Assembly: GCA_007119835.1 (NCBI GenBank)
Contig: SKOX01000314.1
Coordinates: 1-9,743, forward strand
Length of the DNA: 9,743 bases
Direction: 5' to 3'
Origin: Paracoccaceae bacterium
GTDB lineage: Bacteria; Pseudomonadota; Alphaproteobacteria; Rhodobacterales; Rhodobacteraceae
This document shows, one piece after another, positions 1 to 6,775 of this stretch. Below the pieces are notes generated by a model. That model made no database searches. It saw only the letters and a list, made by a program, of their open reading frames with translations, and had not been told where the DNA came from. Numbering within the stretch: the stretch's first letter is position 1; each line of letters starts with the position of its first letter. The position numbers and the translations under genes were made by a program.

Positions 1-821
1 CTTGATGAGCGGGACGGGCCTCGCCCCGCCGCCGGGTCGGGCTTCGGCGCGGCCGCGATCAGCGACCGGGTGTAGGGGTGGCGGGGTGCCGCGAAGAGGT
101 CTTCGGCCGCAGCCTCCTCGACGATGCGGCCGAGATACATGACTGCGACGCGGGCCGCGATGTGGCGTACGACCGCGAGGTCGTGGCTGATGAACACGTA
201 GGCGATGCCGAGTTCGCGCTGGAGGTCCTGCAGCAGGTTGACGATCTGGGCCTGCACCGAGACGTCGAGCGCGGAGACAGGCTCGTCGCAGACGATGAGC
301 CGCGGCCGTGTGGCGAGCGCGCGGGCGATGCCGACGCGCTGGCGCTGGCCGCCGGAGAATTCGTGCGGGTAGCGCTCGGCGTGGAACGACGACAGGCCGC
401 AGAGCGTGAGGACCTCGTTCACCTTCGCGTCGAGGCCGCGGCCGCTCGCGACGCCGTGGAGCACGAGCGGCTCGGCGATCGTCTCGCGCACCGTCATGCG
501 CGGGTTGAGCGAGCCGTAGGGGTCCTGGAAGATGATCTGCATCTTGCGCCGGGCCTGGCGAAGAGCGGCGGGTGAGAGCGCGGTGATCTCTTCGCCATCG
601 AGATGAACGCTCCCCGCGGTCGGCTCGATCAGCCGCAGGATGGCGCGGCCCGTCGTGGACTTGCCGCAGCCCGACTCGCCGACGACCGCCAGCGTCTCGC
701 CGGGCTCGACGGCGAAGCTCACGTCGGTGACGGCCTGGACGGTCCCGACCTGGCGGCGGAGGAGGCCGCGCGTGACCGGGAAATGCTTGGTCAGCCCCCG
801 GACGTCGAGGAGGGCGGTCAT
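1..821 (-). CDS. Dpp/Opp-type ABC transporter ATP-binding protein (DppF-like), 3' end cut by window edge
   Basis: This is the second ATPase of a peptide/nickel-class ABC importer; with the DppD-like partner it hydrolyses ATP on the cytoplasmic side to drive uptake. My translation gives 273 residues before the window edge. Visible motifs are Walker [10 protein letters not shown] (residues 48-56), the Q-loop Gln99 in [10 protein letters not shown], signature FSGGQ (155-159), Walker B LIVCDEP (175-181) and the H-loop His213. [10 protein letters not shown] and the ISHDLAVV segment are typical of the DppF/OppF side of the pair. The ATG at 821 overlaps the upstream TGA as ATGA and has a strong GGAGG five bases before it, which fixes the start. 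The C-terminal oligopeptide_HPY extension lies outside the window. The last dozen residues ([10 protein letters not shown]) do not look like the family tail, whereas another frame does; see findings. Family assignment is firm; the transported substrate is unknown. Confidence 0.95.
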   Translation of the reverse strand, partial: MTALLDVRGLTKHFPVTRGLLRRQVGTVQAVTDVSFAVEPGETLAVVGESGCGKSTTGRAILRLIEPTAGSVHLDGEEITALSPAALRQARRKMQIIFQDPYGSLNPRMTVRETIAEPLVLHGVASGRGLDAKVNEVLTLCGLSSFHAERYPHEFSGGQRQRVGIARALATRPRLIVCDEPVSALDVSVQAQIVNLLQDLQRELGIAYVFISHDLAVVRHIAARVAVMYLGRIVEEAAAEDLFAAPRHPYTRSLIAAAPKPDPAAGRGPSRSS

Positions 822-1819
822 GCCGCCCTCCGCTCGATCGGAGCGTACCAGCAGGCGACGTCGTGGCCGGTGGCGAGCGGCCTGAGCGGCGGCGGCTCGC
901 GGCGGCAGCGCTCGTCGGCGAGCGGGCAGCGCCCGGCGAAGCGGCAGCCCCTGAGCTCGGCCCAGGGGGGCGGGACCGAGCCCTCGATGGTCGCGAGCCG
1001 CTCGGCCTCGACGTCGATGCGCGGCACGGCCGCCATCAGCCCGATGGTGTAGGGATGCTGCGGGTCGGCGAACAGCGCCTGCGTCGGGGCGCGCTCGACA
1101 ATGGTGCCGGCGTACATGACGACGATCTCGTCGCAGGTCTCGGCCACCACGCCGAGATCATGGGTGATGAGCAGGATCGCGGTGCCGGTGCGCTCCTGCA
1201 GGTCCTTCATCAGCTCGAGGATCTGGGCCTGGATCGTGACGTCGAGCGCGGTCGTCGGCTCGTCGGCGATCAGGAGGTCCGGGCTGTTGGCGAGCGCCAG
1301 CGCAATCATCACCCGCTGGCGCTGGCCGCCGGAGAGCTGGTGGGGGTAGTCGTCGGCGCGCTTCGCCGGCGAGGGCAGCCGGACGAGGTCGAGAAGCTCG
1401 ACCGCCCGGGCCCGCGCCGCCCTCCTCGACAGCCCGGAATGCACGCGCAGGCTCTCCACGATCTGGTCGCCGCAGGTATAGACCGGGTTGAGCGAGGTCA
1501 TAGGCTCCTGGAAGATCATGCCGATCCGCCCGCCGCGCAGCGCGCGCATCCTCCCCTCCGGGAGCGCGAGGAGGTCGGTGCCGCCAAAAACGATGCGTCC
1601 GCCGGCGTAGATGCCGGGCGGCTGCGAGACGAGGCGCATGATCGCGAGCGACGTCACGCTCTTGCCGCAGCCCGACTCGCCGACGACGCCGAGCGTGCGG
1701 CCGCGGTCGACGGCGAAGCTCACGCCGTCGACCGCACGGTAACGGCGGCCCTCGACAGCGAAGTGGACCTTGAGGTCCTCGACCGCGAGCAGGGGCGCGT
1801 CGGGTGCCACGTCGCCCAT
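818..1819 (-). CDS. Dpp/Opp-type ABC transporter ATP-binding protein (DppD-like)
   Basis: This is the first ATPase of the importer, 333 residues, a normal length for DppD/OppD. Walker A is GESGCGKS (47-54), the Q-loop is Gln104 in [10 protein letters not shown], the signature is LSGGQ (162-166), Walker B is DLLIADEP (181-188) and the H-loop is His220 in ITHDLGVV. The oligopeptide_HPY tail starts near [12 protein letters not shown] (255-266). It carries four cysteines (292, 298, 305, 323) in the arrangement that, in characterised homologues, binds a [4Fe-4S] cluster; that a cluster is present here is inferred. The ATG lies three bases after the stop of the preceding amidohydrolase, and the GAGG ribosome site overlaps that stop (TGAGG), which argues for coupled translation. 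The 3' end overlaps the next ATPase gene as ATGA. Substrate specificity is not set by this subunit. Confidence 0.96.
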   Translation of the reverse strand: MGDVAPDAPLLAVEDLKVHFAVEGRRYRAVDGVSFAVDRGRTLGVVGESGCGKSVTSLAIMRLVSQPPGIYAGGRIVFGGTDLLALPEGRMRALRGGRIGMIFQEPMTSLNPVYTCGDQIVESLRVHSGLSRRAARARAVELLDLVRLPSPAKRADDYPHQLSGGQRQRVMIALALANSPDLLIADEPTTALDVTIQAQILELMKDLQERTGTAILLITHDLGVVAETCDEIVVMYAGTIVERAPTQALFADPQHPYTIGLMAAVPRIDVEAERLATIEGSVPPPWAELRGCRFAGRCPLADERCRREPPPLRPLATGHDVACWYAPIERRAA

Positions 1820-1822
1820 GCC

Positions 1823-3259
1823 TCAGGCGAGCGGATAGGAAAGTGGAGAGGCCTCCGTGTGCGAGCGCCCGGCGAAGTCGAGCTTCGCGAACGCCTTCTC
1901 GGCCCGGCGCTGCGCAGCCTCGAGGCGCTCGGTCGCATCCGCGATGTCGAAGGCGCGGGCCCTGCCGTCCTCGACCACGTGGCGGCCGTCGACGAAGACG
2001 TCGCGCACCGCGCGCTCGGCCGCGACGTAGATCAGCGAGCGCAGCGGGTCGCGAACGGGCCGCATCGCCGGATGCGAGACATCGGCGAGGAAGAGGTCGG
2101 CCTTGGCGCCCGGAGCCAGCCGGCCAATGTCGTCGCGCCCGAGGATCGCGGCGCCGCCGATCGTGGCCGCGTCGAAGACATGGCTCGTCCGCAGGTCGTA
2201 GGGGTCGCCCGACATCAGCCGCGAATTGATGAGCGCGTGGCGCAGTTCCTCGAGCATGTTGTGCGGATAGGTGTCGGTGCCGATGCCGATGCGGATGCCG
2301 GCGCGCAGGTAGCGGCCGACGGTGCGCATCGCGATGCCGCGGCGCTGGAAGACCGTGGGGCAGTGGGCGACGGCGACGCCGCTCTCGCGCAGGCGGTCGA
2401 AGTCGCGGCCCTGCGGCCAGTGCACCCAGGGATGATCGTTGAGGAAGATGCCGTGGCCGATGATCGCGCCCTTCGCGAGAACGCCGAGGTCGTCGAGCCA
2501 CTCGACCGGCGTGCGGCCGTGGCGGCGGGTGATCTCGTGGAACTCGACGACCGACTGGGCGGCGTGGATCTGCATCGGCACGTTGCGCTCGCGGGCGGCG
2601 GCGAAGCTGTCGCGGATCAGGCCCTCGGTGCAGGTGTCGATCTGCGCCGGCGCGACCATGCCGGAGAGGCGGCCCGAGGGATGCGCCTCGGCGCGGTCGA
2701 CGACGGCGAGCGCCTCCTCCATCGCCTGGCGCCCGGCCCGCTCGTCGAGCTCGTATTCGACGACGTGGCCGTTGCGGGTGAACCAGCGGCCGGAGCGGTA
2801 CATCGGCGCCGCGACGGCGCGCAGGCCGGAGGTCTCGAGCATGTCGAGCCAGCCGTCGAAGGCGATCGAGAGGTCGACGAGCGTCGTGACCCCCGATTGC
2901 AGCAACTCGGAGAGCGCCACCTCCACGCAGGCGGTGCGCCCCACTTCGTCGGGGCGGAAGAGCGGCATGAACTCGTAGAGCGAGCTCATGTAGAGCCGCG
3001 GGCTGCCAAGCTCGTCGAGGATGCCCTTGTTCATGGGCTCCGACGTCGGGTGCGAGTGGATGTTGACGAGGCCCGGGCTCACCAGCCGGTCGCGGCCGTC
3101 GATCTCGCGCGCGGCCGGCCCCTCGTAGCGGCCGCCCACCTGCACGATGCGGTCGCCCTCGAAGGCGAGGTCGGCGTCGCGCAGGAAGCGATGCGAGCGG
3201 GCCGCCTCGTCCCAGGCGATGATCCAGGCGGCGTTGCGGATGACGGTGGTCTCGGCCAT
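1823..3259 (-). CDS. Metal-dependent amidohydrolase, TRZ/ATZ (chlorohydrolase/deaminase-like) class
   Basis: Cytoplasmic hydrolase of the amidohydrolase superfamily, 478 residues, resembling the group that includes TrzN, AtzA, SsnA and guanine/cytosine deaminase-like enzymes, which cleave C-N or C-halogen bonds on N-rich rings or amides. Visible metal-site residues are His68 and His70 (GLVNIHSHP), His232 (MQIHAAQS), His269 (IIGHGIFL) and Asp329 (IGIGTDTYPHNM). AHCP (298-301) is also typical. The Glu of the usual HxxE is Gln235 here (codon CAG at 2555-2557), a notable deviation. The closing LAPGAKADLFLADVSHP segment (381-397) is the standard return to the N-terminal beta domain. I chose the ATG at 3259 because GGAG lies five bases upstream and the alignable N-terminus (MAETTVIRNAAWIIAWDE) begins there; an in-frame ATG at 3274 and the open frame up to 3445 overlap the binding-protein gene or hairpin. 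It sits between transporter genes, so it probably acts on the imported compound. Exact reaction unknown. Confidence 0.9.
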   Translation of the reverse strand: MAETTVIRNAAWIIAWDEAARSHRFLRDADLAFEGDRIVQVGGRYEGPAAREIDGRDRLVSPGLVNIHSHPTSEPMNKGILDELGSPRLYMSSLYEFMPLFRPDEVGRTACVEVALSELLQSGVTTLVDLSIAFDGWLDMLETSGLRAVAAPMYRSGRWFTRNGHVVEYELDERAGRQAMEEALAVVDRAEAHPSGRLSGMVAPAQIDTCTEGLIRDSFAAARERNVPMQIHAAQSVVEFHEITRRHGRTPVEWLDDLGVLAKGAIIGHGIFLNDHPWVHWPQGRDFDRLRESGVAVAHCPTVFQRRGIAMRTVGRYLRAGIRIGIGTDTYPHNMLEELRHALINSRLMSGDPYDLRTSHVFDAATIGGAAILGRDDIGRLAPGAKADLFLADVSHPAMRPVRDPLRSLIYVAAERAVRDVFVDGRHVVEDGRARAFDIADATERLEAAQRRAEKAFAKLDFAGRSHTEASPLSYPLA

Positions 3260-3285
3260 GGGGGCTCCGGGCATGCGTGGGGTGG

Positions 3286-3311
3286 CCGGGCCGGCGCGCT
3301 CGCCGGCCCGG
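3286..3311 (-). other. Strong GC hairpin after the binding-protein gene
   Basis: A perfect 11-bp inverted repeat (arms CCGGGCCGGCG and CGCCGGCCCGG) encloses a four-base loop and begins ten bases after the binding-protein stop codon. No T-run follows on the minus strand, so it does not look like a complete intrinsic terminator. Its place, directly after the binding-protein gene and before the next operon gene, fits a 3' RNA-stabilising or partial attenuation element that would raise binding-protein mRNA over the downstream genes. The structure is seen; the role is inferred from known operons with this layout. Confidence 0.75.
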
Positions 3312-3321
3312 GGCTTCGGGA

Positions 3322-4917
3322 TCAGTCGCGGAAGCGCAGGTCGAGGCCCTTGTAGAGCCCGGCCCCGTAGTTGTTGTGCGGCTGCACCGGCTCGAGATCG
3401 GTCGAATGCGCGATGTACATCGGCTCGTGGTAGAGCGGGATCCACACCGCGGCGTCGTGGACCTTGCGGAGCACCTGGGCGTAGTTCGAGAAGCGCTCCT
3501 CCTCGTCGAGCGCGGTCTTGCCGGCCTGCAGCAGCTCGTCGGTCTCCTCGTCGTCCCAGTTCATCCGGTTCGGCGTCGGCATGTTCTCCGAGCGGAAGTA
3601 GAGGTTCAGCGCCTCGCCCGCCGTGATGTAGGGATAGCTCATGCCGAAGATGTCGAAGTCCTGCGTCGCCATCTGGCCCCAGGCCACGGTCGCGTCGAAG
3701 GCGTGGATATCCATCGCGACGCCGATCTCGAGCAGGTCGGCCTGAACGGCCTCGGAGATCTTGCCCCAGGTCGAGCCCGCGAAGACATAGGTGACGGGCT
3801 CGAGTCGCACGCCGTCCTTCTGGCGGACGCCATCCGGGCCCCGCTCCCAGCCGGCCTCGTCGAGGATCCGGTTGGCCTCCTCGGGGTCGTGGCGCAGCAG
3901 ATGCTCCTCGAGCTCCGGGTCCCAGTCGAGCGCCGCGGTCGAGACGTAGCTGTAGGCGGGCTCGACCTCGCCGAAGAACAGGTCCTCGGCCAGCGCCTCC
4001 TGGTCGACGGCGAGGTTCATCGCGCGGCGCACGTCCTCGTCAGCCACCGTCTCGCGGTCGACCTTGAAGCCCATGAAGTAGGTCCAGAACGCCTCGTCGT
4101 GGCGCTGCACCTCGATGTTCGGCGCGTCGCGGAGCTGCTGGAGCGCGATGTGCGGCACGTACTGGGTCACCTGGGTCTGGCCGGTCATCAGCGCGACGGT
4201 CCGCGTGCTCTCCTCCGGCACGATCTGCCAGCTGATCCGCTCCATGTGCGCCGGACCCTGGTTCTCGTACCAGGGCGGACCCCAGTCGTAGGCTTCGTGC
4301 CGGGTGATGACGAGCCGGTCGCGCGGCGTCCAGCTCTCCCAGCAGAACGGCCCGGTGCCGTTGAAGCCGTTGATGCCGAAATCCTCGCCGAGCTCCTCGA
4401 CGTTCTCGCGGTCGATGACCGTCGCGAAGCTTTGGGTGAGCTGGTAGAGGAGCTCGGTGAACGGTGCATCGAGCCGGTACTCCACGGTGCGGTCGTCGAT
4501 CGCGGTGATCGACTCCACGTCGCCCGCGCGCCAGGCGACGGGCGAGGCGGTTTCCGGGTCGATCCAGCGCTCGAGCGAATAGACGACGTCGTCTGCCGTC
4601 ATCTCCTTGCCGTCGCAGAACTGCACGCCCTCCTTGAGGTGGAAGGTGTAGACGAGGCCGTCGTCGGAGACGTCCCAGCTTTCCGCTATGCCCGGTGCGA
4701 TCGTCTGCATGTCGGGCTCGAGCGTGACCAGCGTGTCGCCGATCATGAACAGAACCTCGGTCGCGGCGCGCGCGGTCGAGCGGTGCGGGTCGTAGTTGTT
4801 GGAGTCGACTTCGCGGACGATGGTGATCTCCTGCGCCGCGGCGAGCGCGGGCAGGCAGAGCGCGGTGGTGGCAGCGAGCGCCGCCGCGCCGCGGGACCAG
4901 GATCGGGTCGGTTTCAT
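3322..4917 (-). CDS. Periplasmic solute-binding protein of a peptide/nickel-class ABC importer (SBP_bac_5, DppA/OppA-like)
   Basis: This 531-residue protein captures the substrate in the periplasm and delivers it to the two permeases. It has a Sec signal peptide: a basic n-region (KPTRSWSR), a hydrophobic stretch (about 11-27) and likely cleavage after ALAAA near residue 28. No lipobox is seen, so it should be soluble. Family hallmarks include IAESWDVSDDGLVYTFHLKEG (77-97), MTADDVVYSLERW (106-118) and GTGPF (187-191). The mature form has just two cysteines, Cys101 and Cys192, which could form a disulphide. The ATG at 4917 was chosen because the signal peptide begins there; the open frame extends to a TTG at 4950 that would add a polar N-terminus. 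AGGGAG lies about 11 bases upstream, rather far. The gene starts 29 bases after the permease stop. The ligand cannot be read from sequence: members of this family bind peptides, nickel chelates, opines or sugars. Confidence 0.95.
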   Translation of the reverse strand: MKPTRSWSRGAAALAATTALCLPALAAAQEITIVREVDSNNYDPHRSTARAATEVLFMIGDTLVTLEPDMQTIAPGIAESWDVSDDGLVYTFHLKEGVQFCDGKEMTADDVVYSLERWIDPETASPVAWRAGDVESITAIDDRTVEYRLDAPFTELLYQLTQSFATVIDRENVEELGEDFGINGFNGTGPFCWESWTPRDRLVITRHEAYDWGPPWYENQGPAHMERISWQIVPEESTRTVALMTGQTQVTQYVPHIALQQLRDAPNIEVQRHDEAFWTYFMGFKVDRETVADEDVRRAMNLAVDQEALAEDLFFGEVEPAYSYVSTAALDWDPELEEHLLRHDPEEANRILDEAGWERGPDGVRQKDGVRLEPVTYVFAGSTWGKISEAVQADLLEIGVAMDIHAFDATVAWGQMATQDFDIFGMSYPYITAGEALNLYFRSENMPTPNRMNWDDEETDELLQAGKTALDEEERFSNYAQVLRKVHDAAVWIPLYHEPMYIAHSTDLEPVQPHNNYGAGLYKGLDLRFRD

Positions 4918-4946
4918 GTGGCTTCGTTCTCCCTGTTGTCGTTGGT

Positions 4947-5837
4947 TCAAGTCCTGAGCCTCGGGTCGAGCACGTCGCGCAGCGCGTCGCCCGCGACATT
5001 CGCGGCGAGCACGATGACGAAGATCACGACCGAGGGGATGACCGCGATGTGCGGCGCGAAGAGCAGGAAGTCGCGCCCCTGCGCTGCCATCATGCCGAGT
5101 TCCGCCGTGGGCGGACGGGCTCCGAGGCCGAGGAAGCTCAGCGCCGCGCCGATCAGGATCACCTGGCCGAAGCGCAGGCTGATGAAGATCATGATCGACG
5201 AGATGCAGTTGCGCACGAGGTAGCGGCGGAAGAGCGCGGCGTTCGAGAGGCCGACGGCGCGTCCCGCCTCGATGTATTCCTGCTCCATGACGCTCACCGC
5301 GATCGAGCGGCCGATGCGGGCGCAGTCGGGGATGGTGGCGATCGCGAGCGCGATGATGACCGGCCAGATGCCGGGGCCGATGACCGCGACCAGCGCGAGG
5401 CCGAGCAGGATTGCCGGGAAGGACAGCATGACGTCGACCAGGCGCATCACGAAGGGGTCGAGTCGCCGGTAGAAGGCCGCGACGAGCCCGAGCAGAGAGC
5501 CGAGAAGGCCGCCGACGACAACCGCCACAACGCCGATCAGGAGCGTGATCCGGGTGCCGTAGAGGATGCGGGTGAGCATGTCGCGGCCCTGCCCGTCGGT
5601 GCCGAGGACGTGCGCCCAGGTGCCGCGCTCGTCCCAGACCGGCGGCGCCATCACGAGGCGGCTCGACCGGAACGGGTCATAGGGCGCGATCAGCGGCGCG
5701 AGCAGCGCGGCGCCGACGATCAGGACGAGGGCGGCGAGGGCGAGTGCCGCGGCGCGATCGGCGAGGAGCCGACGCCACCAGGCGCGGCGCTTCGGTGCGA
5801 CTTCTTCCTGCGTGGTGTCGATCTCGGCGACGCTCAT
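4947..5837 (-). CDS. Dpp/Opp-type ABC transporter permease (DppC-like)
   Basis: Inner-membrane permease of the importer, 296 residues, the expected size for DppC/OppC. It starts with a short polar cytoplasmic N-terminus and the first membrane helix (about 29-51), then the periplasmic APYDPF segment and VLGTDGQGRDMLTRILYGTRI (78-98), a DppC/OppC hallmark. The BPD_transp_1 domain follows. The EAA loop that contacts the ATPases is EYIEAGRAVGLSNAALFRRYLVRN (187-210). The protein ends with GDALRDVLDPRLR, also typical. The ATG at 5837 overlaps the stop of the upstream permease (ATGA). I see no good ribosome-binding site there, so translation is probably coupled. The frame stays open upstream to 6464, but that part is only the shadow of the other permease gene. 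Substrate is unknown. Confidence 0.95.
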   Translation of the reverse strand: MSVAEIDTTQEEVAPKRRAWWRRLLADRAAALALAALVLIVGAALLAPLIAPYDPFRSSRLVMAPPVWDERGTWAHVLGTDGQGRDMLTRILYGTRITLLIGVVAVVVGGLLGSLLGLVAAFYRRLDPFVMRLVDVMLSFPAILLGLALVAVIGPGIWPVIIALAIATIPDCARIGRSIAVSVMEQEYIEAGRAVGLSNAALFRRYLVRNCISSIMIFISLRFGQVILIGAALSFLGLGARPPTAELGMMAAQGRDFLLFAPHIAVIPSVVIFVIVLAANVAGDALRDVLDPRLRT

Positions 5838-6775
5838 CGGCGCTGCACCCGCGGGTCGAGGAGCGCGTAGAGCACGTCCACGATCAGATTGATGAGGATG
5901 AAGGCGAGCGCGAGGACGAGGATCGCCCCCTGCGCCAGCGGGAAGTCCGACGAAAGGATCGCGCCGACCGCGAGCCGCCCGATGCCGGGGTAGGAGAAGA
6001 TCGTCTCGGTCACGACCGCCCCGCCGAGCAGGTAGCCGGCCTGGAGCCCGATGAGGGTGACGACCGGAATGAGCGCGTTCCTCAGCCCGTGGCGGAGGAT
6101 CACCCGGCGTTCCGAAAGCCCCTTCGCGCGGGCGGTGCGGACATGGTCGAGGCGGAGGACCTCGAGCACGCTCGAACGCGTCATGCGCGCGACCGGGCCA
6201 ATGAAGATCAGCCCGAGCGACAGCGCGGGCAGCGCGATATGGCGCAGGCCCTCGACGGTCCAGAGCGGCCCGCCCCGCCCGATGAAGGGCAGGAGGCGCC
6301 ATTGCACGCCGACGACCTGGATGAGCACCAGGCAGATGAAGAAGATCGGCAGCGACACGCCCGCGACCGAGATCGTCATGATGATGCGGTCGACGATGGA
6401 GCCGCGCCAGACCGCGGCGAGCGTGCCCATGGCAATGCCGAGCGGGATCGACCAGACGAGGCATGCGACCATGAGCTCGACGGTCGGCACGATTGCCGCG
6501 CCGAGTTCGGCCGTCACCGTCCTGTTCGAGATCAGCGACCGGCCGAGGTCTCCTTCGGCGACGCGGCCGAGATAGCGCAGGAACTGCACCACCACGGGAT
6601 CATCGAGGCCCATGCGATCGCGGATCTGGGCCACCACTTCCGGCGGCGCCGCCGGCCCCGCCATCACCCGCGCCGGGTCGCCCGGCGCCAGCGTCACGAG
6701 CGCAAAGCCGAGGATGAGCACCCCGAAGAGGACGGGGATGGAAAGCAGGAGCCGGTTCGCGACCGTCTCGATCAA
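5834..6775 (-). CDS. Dpp/Opp-type ABC transporter permease (DppB-like), TTG start
   Basis: Inner-membrane permease, 313 residues, pairing with the DppC-like protein to form the translocation channel. Hallmarks are the N-terminal helix RLLLSIPVLFGVLILGFALV (8-27) followed by LAPGDPA, then GDLGRS (75-80), and the EAA loop DHVRTARAKGLSERRVILRHGLRN (210-233). The protein ends in YALLDPRVQRR. The start is a TTG at 6775 whose last two bases belong to the TGA stop of the upstream amidohydrolase (TTGA). GGGGAGG lies seven bases before it, an unusually strong site that supports this rare start codon; no alternative ATG or GTG occurs before the conserved N-terminus. The gene order permease, permease, binding protein differs from the common binding-protein-first Dpp order. 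Confidence 0.95.
   Translation of the reverse strand: MIETVANRLLLSIPVLFGVLILGFALVTLAPGDPARVMAGPAAPPEVVAQIRDRMGLDDPVVVQFLRYLGRVAEGDLGRSLISNRTVTAELGAAIVPTVELMVACLVWSIPLGIAMGTLAAVWRGSIVDRIIMTISVAGVSLPIFFICLVLIQVVGVQWRLLPFIGRGGPLWTVEGLRHIALPALSLGLIFIGPVARMTRSSVLEVLRLDHVRTARAKGLSERRVILRHGLRNALIPVVTLIGLQAGYLLGGAVVTETIFSYPGIGRLAVGAILSSDFPLAQGAILVLALAFILINLIVDVLYALLDPRVQRR

Noticed and set aside
863..3355. Long plus-strand open frame of 830 codons opposite the DppD-like and amidohydrolase genes
   Set aside because: It is rich in Arg, Ala, Asp and Glu without any recognisable domain, and lies exactly antisense to two clear family members. Long antisense frames are expected in GC-rich DNA.
3260..3445. 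N-terminal extension of the TRZ/ATZ-type hydrolase into the binding-protein gene
   Set aside because: It would translate the hairpin and overlap the binding-protein 3' end. The GGAG-led ATG at 3259 fits the family N-terminus.
3277..5223. Plus-strand open frame of 648 codons opposite the binding-protein gene
   Set aside because: It is low-complexity and of Arg/Val/Glu/Leu-rich shadow type; the minus strand encodes an unmistakable binding protein with signal peptide.
5838..6464. Upstream in-frame extension of the DppC-like gene
   Set aside because: The extension is an out-of-frame reading of the DppB-like gene and is rich in Arg, Pro and Ala; the ATG at 5837 precedes the conserved permease N-terminus.
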